A stretch of 64,000 bases of DNA from Couchioplanes azureus (GTDB taxonomy: Bacteria > Actinomycetota > Actinomycetes > Mycobacteriales > Micromonosporaceae): contig NZ_BMQY01000007.1 of the NCBI RefSeq assembly GCF_014648355.1, positions 148,486 through 212,485 on the forward strand, read 5' to 3'. A program made the position numbers and the translations under genes. Of this stretch, positions 1 to 6,804 are shown piece after piece (the first letter of the stretch is position 1; every line of letters begins with the position of its first letter). The notes under the pieces are model-generated. The model did no database searches. It was not told the DNA's origin and saw nothing but the letters and a program-made list of their open reading frames with translations.

Positions 1-1198
1 AGTACGCCCACGGCGCCGCCGACTCGGTCTGCGTCACGGAGGCGCCCAGCGACACCGCGGCGACCACGATCAACGCCAGGGTGAGCGGGACCCGGGTCGC
101 GGGCTTCTTCTCCGGGGTCTTGTCGACGACCGGAGCCACGATCTCCTTGCGCGGCTCGCCCGTCGGGTATCGGGACGCCGCGAGGCTCCGCGGATGCTGT
201 GCCGGAGCCGGGCTGCCGGGTCGGGGTCCGTAGCCCCGGGAGTGCGGCGCCGGGGCCGCTGCGCCCGGCCGCACGGGTGCGGAGGCCGCGGCCCGATGTA
301 CCGGTGCCGGGCTGCCGGGCCGGGGTCCGTGGCCCCAGCCCTGCGGTGCCGGGGCCACGCCGGCCGGCCGGACGGCTGCCGAGCCCCCATTGCGCTGAGC
401 CGGAGCCGGGCTGCCCGGCCAGACGGGTACCGAGGCCGCGGCCCGCGGTGCCGGCGCCGGGCCGGCCGGGCGCGGCCCGTTGCCCCAGCCCTGCGGTGCC
501 GGGACCGAGCCGGCCGGCCGGACGGCTGCCGAGCCCCCATTGCGCTGAGCCGGAGCCGGACCGCCTGACCGGACGGCTGCGGAACCCCCGGTCCGTGGTG
601 CCGGGGCCTCCTCCGGGGACTCCTTCGCGCGGCGGCGGGCCCAGATCGCGGCGTAGATCAGCATGAGCAGCGGCCAGACGAGGTAGAACTGCTCCTCGAC
701 GGCCAGGGACCAGAAGTGCTGCAGCGGCGACGGCGCGGCGTCGGCGTTGAGGTAGTCGACGCCCTCGTCGGCGAGGCGCCAGTTGATGCCGTAGAAGGTC
801 GCGAAGAGCCCGTCCAGGCTGATCGAGTGGAACCGGGTGGACGGCAGCCAGAACCAGGCGCCCGCCAGCGTGGCGACCAGGACCAGCGCCGACGCGGGCA
901 GCAGCCGGACCGCCCGGCGCGCGTAGAAGCCGCTCAGCGAGATGGTGCCGGTGCGGTCCAGCTCCTTCAGCAGCAGCGTCGTGATCAGGAAGCCGGAGAT
1001 CACGAAGAAGACGTCGACACCCACGTAGCCGCCGGCCAGGGTCGCCATGCCGGCGTGCGACAGGACCACGAGGGTCACCGCGATGGCGCGCATGCCCTCG
1101 ATGTCCGGCCGGAAACCGGAGTGGGCGCGCGCTTGCCGAGCTGCGGCCGGCGCCTCGGAAGCGCGCGGGGTAACGACGGGGTCGTGGATAACCGACAT
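1..1198 (-). CDS. Acyltransferase 3 family membrane protein, C-terminus cut off
   Basis: This is an integral-membrane O-acyltransferase of the OafA/YrhL type, which moves acyl groups onto extracellular glycans or lipids. After about 26 soluble residues the protein reads FRPDIEGMRAIAV, then GGYVGVDVFFVISGFLIT, then FYARRAVRLLPA, and later FWSLAVEEQFYLVWPLL, all hallmarks of the family. I place the ATG at 1196-1198. The frame stays open to base 1, so the rest of the membrane bundle is outside the window. A loop of about 100 residues, rich in Pro, Ala and Gly, interrupts the usual membrane-helix order after the VEEQFYLVWP segment. Membrane sequence resumes with TRVPLTLALIVVAAVSL close to base 1. 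The natural substrate cannot be inferred. Confidence 0.9.
   Translation of the reverse strand, partial: MSVIHDPVVTPRASEAPAAARQARAHSGFRPDIEGMRAIAVTLVVLSHAGMATLAGGYVGVDVFFVISGFLITTLLLKELDRTGTISLSGFYARRAVRLLPASALVLVATLAGAWFWLPSTRFHSISLDGLFATFYGINWRLADEGVDYLNADAAPSPLQHFWSLAVEEQFYLVWPLLMLIYAAIWARRRAKESPEEAPAPRTGGSAAVRSGGPAPAQRNGGSAAVRPAGSVPAPQGWGNGPRPAGPAPAPRAAASVPVWPGSPAPAQRNGGSAAVRPAGVAPAPQGWGHGPRPGSPAPVHRAAASAPVRPGAAAPAPHSRGYGPRPGSPAPAQHPRSLAASRYPTGEPRKEIVAPVVDKTPEKKPATRVPLTLALIVVAAVSLGASVTQTESAAPWAY
333..561 (-). repeat. Direct repeat with 150-bp period inside the acyltransferase linker
   Basis: A stretch of about 80 bp starting at 333 recurs at 483 with few changes, giving a period of 150 bp or 50 codons. 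Both copies encode QRNGGSAAVRPAG followed by a Pro/Ala-rich segment containing PAPQGWG. The period is a multiple of three and the copies lie in a low-complexity cytoplasmic loop, so it looks like an in-frame duplication that lengthened the loop. Confidence 0.8.
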
Positions 1199-1431
1199 GT
1201 CCTGCCTTCGCGATGATCCCCGCAGCGCTGGCCCGCTCCGCGGAGGGAGGGAGATCGTACCGATGAGTAGGGCCGGTCAGCAGCCCGGAAAGCCGGATCC
1301 CGGCCGTGGCCTGGGTCTCATCGTCGCGAGGACCGCCGGAGGTCACGGACCAGAGTGGTCATTTCGGACCGGCGTGGCGGGCGGCGCGGAAATGGGTCGC
1401 GGCCTTCCCGGCGTACGGGCACGATACGGCG

Positions 1432-1659
1432 ATGGCCGGCACACCTGAGGGATTCGCGTTCCGCCTCCGCGGCAGCGGGGAGGTGGAAGTGCTGCACCAC
1501 GGCCGCGTCGCCACCGTGCTGCGCGGCTCGGCCGCGGCCCGGTTCCTGGCCGACGTGGACCGGGGGGATCCGCAGGAGCTGATGGCCCGCGTGACCGGCA
1601 ACTACCGGCGCGGCAACGAGCGGACGGCGCGCAACCATCCCCGCAACCGGGGCCGGTGA
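1432..1659 (+). CDS. Small conserved actinobacterial protein, 75 aa, function unknown
   Basis: The protein starts MAGTPEGFAFRLRGSGEVEV and contains HHGRVATVLRGSAAARFLAD and PQELMARVTGNYRRGNER. I chose the ATG at 1432 because the residues upstream in the same frame look like non-coding translation. The sequence resembles short uncharacterised proteins that I recall as widespread in Streptomyces and Micromonosporaceae. The basic C-terminus (RRGNERTARNHPRNRGR) could contact nucleic acid, but that is a guess. It converges on the STAS gene with only three bases between the stop codons. Confidence 0.7.
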   Translation: MAGTPEGFAFRLRGSGEVEVLHHGRVATVLRGSAAARFLADVDRGDPQELMARVTGNYRRGNERTARNHPRNRGR

Positions 1660-1662
1660 CCG

Positions 1663-1989
1663 TCAGGCCCGGCTGTGCGGCTCCTCGGTCAGCACCTCGT
1701 GCAGGTTGGTCAGCTCGAGCACCATGCGGACCATCGGTCCGGGGTGGCGCAGCGTGAGGGTGATCGCCCGGGCGCTCGCCGCCTTCTGGGCGGCGACCAG
1801 CATGCCGAGGCCCGTGGAGTCGAGGAACGTCACCGCGCTCATGTCCACGTCGAGGCGCGTGCAGTCGCCGCGGTCGACGACCTGATGCAGCACCTGGCGC
1901 AGGACTGCCGCGTTGTCCGCGTCCACGTCGCCCTCGGGCACCACGACGATCGTGTCGCCATCCCGCTCGATGGTGCAGTCGAATGGCAT
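1663..1989 (-). CDS. STAS-domain anti-sigma factor antagonist
   Basis: At 108 residues this is a single STAS domain of the SpoIIAA/RsbV type. Such proteins bind an anti-sigma kinase when unphosphorylated and so free a sigma factor. The acceptor region reads TFLDSTGLGMLVAAQ, with Ser58 as the probable phosphorylation site. The N-terminal strand (MPFDCTIERDGDTIVVVPEG) also fits the fold. It is transcribed away from the histidine kinase that begins at 2183. No dedicated anti-sigma kinase lies next to it; the nearest candidate of that fold is the ATPase domain of the gene at 24647, 23 kb away. The partner is therefore unknown. Confidence 0.9.
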   Translation of the reverse strand: MPFDCTIERDGDTIVVVPEGDVDADNAAVLRQVLHQVVDRGDCTRLDVDMSAVTFLDSTGLGMLVAAQKAASARAITLTLRHPGPMVRMVLELTNLHEVLTEEPHSRA

Positions 1990-2182
1990 GATCGTCTTCC
2001 TCCCGGGGTCCGGTTCACGGCTACCCCCTGGGCACCCCGGTCAAACACCGGAAACGTCAGAGCGTTGGCCCCGCGGCCAGACGGGCTATTTCAGACCGAT
2101 TTCGCGTAGCCCCTGCAAAAATATGGCGATACACGCCATGGGTCCGATAGCCCGTGCAGACACCTCGGCCGGAGGGGCGGCG

Positions 2183-4363
2183 ATGGTTTCTTGGACGTGG
2201 TGGGCGCGGCGCTGGCTTCGCGGCACCGACACGATGCTGGGACAGGTACGCACGCTGTTCCTCGGCATCCTGGTGGTCTGGCCGCTCTTCGGCCTGTGGG
2301 GCCTGTACGGCGCCGACCCGGGGATCGCCCTGCCCGCCGCGGCGGCCGCCGTCCTCGTCCTGGTCTGGCTCTACCTCGGTTACCGGCGGCAGCGCTTCCC
2401 GGCGTGGAGCTGGATCCCCGAGGGAGCGGCCGTAGGCCTGGTCGCCGTGGCGTCCGGCTTCGGCGTCTCCCTCGGCCTGTGCTTCGTCTGGCTCAACTTC
2501 CGGGCCCTGTACGGCAGCGGACGCGAGAAGTTCCTCGCCGCCGCCGTGCTGTGCGGCATCATGATCGCCGGCATGACGGTCGTCGGCGTCCCGGCCGGCA
2601 AGGCCCTGCCGTTGCTCCTGCTGGCGTTGTTGTCGCTGGCCGTCAACCACGTGCTCGCCCGGGGCAGCAGCGCCCGCGACCGGACGGCGGAGCGGGAGGG
2701 CACGCTGGCCTCCGCCGGAGGCGGCCTGGTCGCCTCGACCACCCGGGCCGAGGCGATGGACGTGACCCTGGGTGCCGCGCTCAGCATGGACCGCGCCGCC
2801 AGCGCCGCGCTCATCATCACCGTCGCCGGCCCGGCGCTGCACGTCATCGCCGCCGCCGGGGTGGTCGGTCCGGAGGCCGCCGGCTGGGTGACCGAGAAGA
2901 ACCGGCTGCCCGAGGAGGTCGCCGCCGCGCTGCGCCCCGGCGGGTTCACGATCGTCGACGGCGAGCCCGCCGCCGCGATGATCGAGGTGCTGCGGCTGCC
3001 GCCGCATCCCGTGGTGGTCGTCGCCCCGATGGCCGCGCACGGAACGGTCTTCGGGATGCTGGTGCTGGCCCTCGAACGCAAGCCGGAGGACGACCTGTCC
3101 GCGGCGGTGACCACCCTGGCCGACGAGGCGGCGCTCACCCTCGACCAGCTGTTGAGCCGGTCGCGGCTGAGCATCGTGGTGGAGCACTCCGGCGACGCGC
3201 TGGTGCTGTCCGGCGAGGCCGGCTTCATCCGCTTCGTCAACCCGGCCGCCGCCAAGATGCTCGGCTGCTCGAGCGACGAGCTGCTCGGCCGCGGCCTGTG
3301 GTCGCTGGTGCACGAGGACGACGCGGACGCGCTGCGCGACGCCGCGAACTCGCACCTGCCCTCGGCACCGGTCCCGGCGCGGATCCGGGGGCGCGAGGAC
3401 GCCGAGTGGACGGATGTGGAGGCGCTGGTCGAGTACGTCAACGAGCACGACGGCTCGCGCAGCATCGTCTTCACCGCACGTGACGTCTCGGAGCGGCACC
3501 GCCTGGAGCTCGAGCTGCGGCACGCGCAGAAGCTGGAGTCGGTCGGGCGCCTCGCCGCCGGCATCGCGCACGAGATCAACACGCCGATCCAGTTCGTCGG
3601 GGACAACGTCCGGTTCCTGGACACCGCCTTCACCGACCTGGAACGGCTGTGCGGCGCGTACCGCGAGCTGGTCTCGGCCGTGCAGGAGCAGGGCGACGTC
3701 GAGGCCGCCCTGCGCAACGTCGAGGAGGTGGCCACCGACATCGACGTCGAGTTCGTGATGGAGGAGGTGCCCACCGCCGTCTCCCAGACCCTGGAGGGCG
3801 TCAACCGGGTGGCGCACATCGTGCGCGCCATGAAGGCCTTCGGTCATCCCGGGTCGGAGGAGAAGAGCCGCGCGGACCTCAACGAGGCGATCCAGAACAC
3901 CATCGTGGTGGCGAACAACGAGATCAAGTACGTCGCCGACGTGGAGACCGACTTCGGCGAGCTGCCCCTGGTCCACTGCCACCTGGGCGACATCGGCCAG
4001 GTGGTGCTGAACCTGGTCATCAACGCCGCCCACGCGATCGGCGCGGCGGACCGCGGCCGGGGCACGATCACCGTGCGGACCCGCCAGGACGGCGACTTCG
4101 CCGTCATCGAGGTGGTCGACACCGGCACCGGCGTGCCACCGGAGATCGCCGACAAGCTGTTCGACCCGTTCTTCACGACCAAGGAGGTCGGCACGGGGAC
4201 CGGTCAGGGGCTCGCACTGGTACGCACCCTGGTCACCGACCGGCACGGCGGCACCATCGACTTCACCAGCACGGTCGGGGTCGGCACGACCTTCACCGTA
4301 CGGTTGCCGGTCGCCGGCATCGAATCCGCCCGGGGGGACCGGCTCATGGAGGCTGCGCAGTGA
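2183..4363 (+). CDS. Membrane histidine kinase with GAF and PAS domains
   Basis: This 726-residue sensor kinase has about six hydrophobic segments (residues 20-165), a GAF-like domain (about 175-330), a PAS domain (about 335-445), a dimerisation/phosphoacceptor region with RLAAGIAHEINTPIQFVGDN (His near 463), and a HATPase_c domain. The ATPase motifs are VVLNLVINAAHA, VDTGTGVPPE, LFDPFFTTKEVGTGTGQGLA and GTTFTVRLPV. I placed the start at ATG 2183 because GGAGGGG precedes it by a few bases. The stop overlaps the next start by four bases (GTGA), so the kinase and its HDOD response regulator are almost certainly translationally coupled. Its closest relative in the window is the kinase at 12482-14053, which shares the same HEINTPIQFVGDN box. 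The stimulus is unknown. Confidence 0.92.
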   Translation: MVSWTWWARRWLRGTDTMLGQVRTLFLGILVVWPLFGLWGLYGADPGIALPAAAAAVLVLVWLYLGYRRQRFPAWSWIPEGAAVGLVAVASGFGVSLGLCFVWLNFRALYGSGREKFLAAAVLCGIMIAGMTVVGVPAGKALPLLLLALLSLAVNHVLARGSSARDRTAEREGTLASAGGGLVASTTRAEAMDVTLGAALSMDRAASAALIITVAGPALHVIAAAGVVGPEAAGWVTEKNRLPEEVAAALRPGGFTIVDGEPAAAMIEVLRLPPHPVVVVAPMAAHGTVFGMLVLALERKPEDDLSAAVTTLADEAALTLDQLLSRSRLSIVVEHSGDALVLSGEAGFIRFVNPAAAKMLGCSSDELLGRGLWSLVHEDDADALRDAANSHLPSAPVPARIRGREDAEWTDVEALVEYVNEHDGSRSIVFTARDVSERHRLELELRHAQKLESVGRLAAGIAHEINTPIQFVGDNVRFLDTAFTDLERLCGAYRELVSAVQEQGDVEAALRNVEEVATDIDVEFVMEEVPTAVSQTLEGVNRVAHIVRAMKAFGHPGSEEKSRADLNEAIQNTIVVANNEIKYVADVETDFGELPLVHCHLGDIGQVVLNLVINAAHAIGAADRGRGTITVRTRQDGDFAVIEVVDTGTGVPPEIADKLFDPFFTTKEVGTGTGQGLALVRTLVTDRHGGTIDFTSTVGVGTTFTVRLPVAGIESARGDRLMEAAQ

Positions 4364-5553
4364 GCCGCCGGCCGCACGTGCTGTTCGTCGACGACGAGCC
4401 CCGCATCCTCGGCGGCCTACGCCGCATGCTCCGGACGCACCGCGACCGCTGGGACATGTCCTTCGCGGAGGGCGGCGAGGCGGCCCTGGCCGCCCTGCGC
4501 GAGCGGCCGTGCGACGTCATCGTGTCCGACTACCGGATGCCCGGCATGAACGGCGCGCAGCTGCTGGAGCGCGTCCGCACCGAGTATCCCGGCACCGCCC
4601 GGGTCATCCTGTCCGGGCAGACCAACGAGGACAACCTGCTCAGCATCATGGTGCTGGCGCACGAGTTCCTCACCAAGCCGAGCTCGCCGGAGCAGCTGGT
4701 CGCCACGGTCGAGCGGCTCATCGACGTGCGTACGGGCGGGCCGGGCGCCGACCGGGCCGTGCTGCAGTCGCTGCCGAGCCCGCCGGACACGCTGGTGCGG
4801 CTGATCGAGGCCCTGGACGGCGACGAGGCGTCGGCGCAGGCGGTCGGCTCGGTGATCGAGGAGGACCCGGCCGCCACGGCGAAGGTGCTGCAGCTGGTGA
4901 ACTCGTCGGCGTACACGGTGGGGCGCAAGGTCAGCAACGTCGGTCAGGCCGTGTCGCTGCTCGGGCTGCCGACCGTCCGCGGGCTGATCTGCATGCACGA
5001 CCTGATCCGGACCTTCGACGTCTCCGGCGAGATCCCGGTCGAGTGGATAGAGGCCCTCACCCTGCACTCGGTCGAGACGTCACGGCTGTGCCGCTTGCTC
5101 GCCGAGGGTACGGAGTGGGAGAACAACGCCTTCACCGCCGGCCTGCTGCACGAGGTGGGCCAGCTGGTCCTCGCCTCCCTGCAGCCGGAGGCGTTCGCCC
5201 GGGCGTTGTGGCAATGGCGCGACCCGGACCCGGAGCCGGAACCCACCTTCCTGTGTGCCGTGGAGTCGGCGGTGCTCGGCTCCACCCACGTCGACGCGGG
5301 AGCGGGCCTGCTGCGCTTCTGGGGTCTTCCCGACGCGGTGATCGAGGCGGTCGCCGGGCACGCCACGACGGCGCAGCCCGAGGCGGCCACCGACGCGTGC
5401 CGCACCGTCGTACTGGCTCACCTGGTGGTGGAGGCGGATCTCGCGCCGGTGTGCGGGCTCGCCGGGCCGGTCGCGCTCGACGAGTCGCGGCTCGACCCGC
5501 ACAGCCGCGAGGCGATCACCCGGTGGCGGCGCCAGCATTCCCGGCAGGGCTGA
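4360..5553 (+). CDS. Response regulator with HDOD output domain
   Basis: The protein has 397 residues. An N-terminal receiver domain (VLFVDDEP, phospho-acceptor Asp57 in VIVSDYRMPG, Lys in FLTKPSS) is followed by an HDOD domain at about 135-350. HDOD domains resemble HD phosphohydrolases but lack the metal-binding HD pair and act in signalling through protein contacts. The start is GTG at 4360 inside the upstream kinase's stop region. Length and layout match the regulator at 11292-12485, so these look like paralogous kinase/regulator pairs. It converges on the next minus-strand gene with a 22-bp gap. No DNA-binding domain is present, so its output is not direct transcription control. Confidence 0.92.
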   Translation: MSRRPHVLFVDDEPRILGGLRRMLRTHRDRWDMSFAEGGEAALAALRERPCDVIVSDYRMPGMNGAQLLERVRTEYPGTARVILSGQTNEDNLLSIMVLAHEFLTKPSSPEQLVATVERLIDVRTGGPGADRAVLQSLPSPPDTLVRLIEALDGDEASAQAVGSVIEEDPAATAKVLQLVNSSAYTVGRKVSNVGQAVSLLGLPTVRGLICMHDLIRTFDVSGEIPVEWIEALTLHSVETSRLCRLLAEGTEWENNAFTAGLLHEVGQLVLASLQPEAFARALWQWRDPDPEPEPTFLCAVESAVLGSTHVDAGAGLLRFWGLPDAVIEAVAGHATTAQPEAATDACRTVVLAHLVVEADLAPVCGLAGPVALDESRLDPHSREAITRWRRQHSRQG

Positions 5554-5575
5554 CGGCGGTCTCGTCCGCCGGTCG

Positions 5576-6751
5576 TCACCGGACCATGTCCGGGCCGAGC
5601 TCCTCGTCGACGACCATCAGGGGCTCCGCGACGCCTTCCTCGAGCGCGGCGAAGTTCTTCAGCCGGGTGATCAGGCTGATGGTGATCTCCTGGCCGGCGT
5701 TGACCAGCAGCATGCCCGACTTGTTGCGGACGGGGGCGGCGAGCGCCATGCCGACCTGGAGGTCGTTCAGCGCGATGGCGCGGACCTTCTCCGTCTCGGA
5801 GATCGAGGTGGCCTCGAACGCCTCCAGCACCTCCGGGTCGTACTCGTCCTCGCTGGCGCGCAGGGTCGCGAGCGTCGCCGCGGGCGACAGCCCGTGCATG
5901 ATCAGGCTGTCGTGGTCCTGGACGAACCGGAGTAGCCGGCCGGCGAACGGGATCTGGTGCCCGGAGACGCCGTCCTTCGGGGTGCCCGAGCCGTCGTAAC
6001 CCTTGCGGCAGTAGCGGATGGCGTCGGCCACCGGCGCCATGCGCGGGATTCCGGAGATCAGCTGCTCGGCGACGTGCGGAAGCTGGTCCACCATGACCTG
6101 CTCGGCGGGGGTGAGATCGGCGGGGTTGTCGAGCTTCTCCGCGACGCTGGGCGGCAGCGCCACCACGCCCAGCTGGGACATGTCGACGGCCAGTTCCACC
6201 GCCCACCGGTCCTGGACCTCCATCTGGTCCAGGATGGCGGTGGCCACCCGGCGCATCCGGGCCGCCCGCCCGAAAGCGAGCGGGCTGGACAGCGACAGCA
6301 CGTCGGTCAGCGCCTTGACGCTGCCGCGCAGTGTCTGTTCGAGCAGTTCCCGTTCGGCCACGACCAACCGGTGCTGGGCCACGCAGTCGCGCAGGGCCTC
6401 GATCATGGTCTCGGTGTCGACCGGCTTGAGCACCATCCGGAAGACGTGGCCCTTGTTGACCGTCGCGGCGGCGTCGGCGAGGCTCGTGTGACCGGTGAGC
6501 AGCATGCGGGTGCTGGTGGGCGAGGCCTTCGCGGCGGCGGCCAGGAACTCGGCGCCGTTGATACCGGGCATCAGGAAGTCGGAGACGATCACCTCGAAGG
6601 GATCGACCGCCTTCATGGCGAAGAGCCCCTTGGCGGCGCCGACCGCGGTCTCCACCGTGAAGTCCTTGCGCAGCTGCCGCCGGAGCCCGTCGAGCAGGTT
6701 GGGCTCGTCGTCGACCAGCAGGATCCGGGGACGATCGACGGGGGTCGTCAT
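5576..6751 (-). CDS. Response regulator with degenerate HD-GYP-like output domain
   Basis: This 391-residue protein opens with a receiver domain (ILLVDDEPNLLDGLRRQL, Asp58 in VIVSDFLMPG, Lys in MVLKPVD), as in RpfG-type regulators. Its C-terminal region follows the HD-GYP order, but the key residues have decayed. The position of the HD metal pair reads VDMSQLGVV, and the HHExxDGxGYP loop reads YCRKGYDGSGTPKDG. It is therefore unlikely to hydrolyse cyclic-di-GMP and may instead be a protein-interaction output. A further 70 residues follow the domain. It is the last gene of the minus-strand array and sits 53 bp behind the kinase at 6805, with its own promoter-like AT-rich patch in the gap. Confidence 0.88.
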   Translation of the reverse strand: MTTPVDRPRILLVDDEPNLLDGLRRQLRKDFTVETAVGAAKGLFAMKAVDPFEVIVSDFLMPGINGAEFLAAAAKASPTSTRMLLTGHTSLADAAATVNKGHVFRMVLKPVDTETMIEALRDCVAQHRLVVAERELLEQTLRGSVKALTDVLSLSSPLAFGRAARMRRVATAILDQMEVQDRWAVELAVDMSQLGVVALPPSVAEKLDNPADLTPAEQVMVDQLPHVAEQLISGIPRMAPVADAIRYCRKGYDGSGTPKDGVSGHQIPFAGRLLRFVQDHDSLIMHGLSPAATLATLRASEDEYDPEVLEAFEATSISETEKVRAIALNDLQVGMALAAPVRNKSGMLLVNAGQEITISLITRLKNFAALEEGVAEPLMVVDEELGPDMVR

Positions 6752-6774
6752 GCCAGCTCCTCGTGCTCGTCCGG

Positions 6775-6797
6775 ATTAGGACGAATATATCCCTAAT
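6775..6797 (-). promoter_or_regulatory. Inverted repeat and AT-rich patch before the HD-GYP-like regulator
   Basis: The arms ATTAGG and CCTAAT are perfectly inverted around an 11-bp centre that contains ATATAT, in a region otherwise above 70% GC. A TTGACC hexamer lies just upstream on the minus strand. The site sits 24-46 bp before the ATG at 6751, where a promoter with an operator would be expected. The spacing between the TTGACC and the AT-rich core is not canonical, so the exact promoter elements are unsure. Confidence 0.45.
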
Positions 6798-6804
6798 GGG
6801 GCGG

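Noticed and set aside
2057..4246. Very long open frame antisense to the kinase at 2183-4363
   Set aside because: High GC keeps the reverse frame open. Its residues are dominated by Arg, Gly, His and Gln runs without any domain, while the opposite strand has clear kinase motifs.
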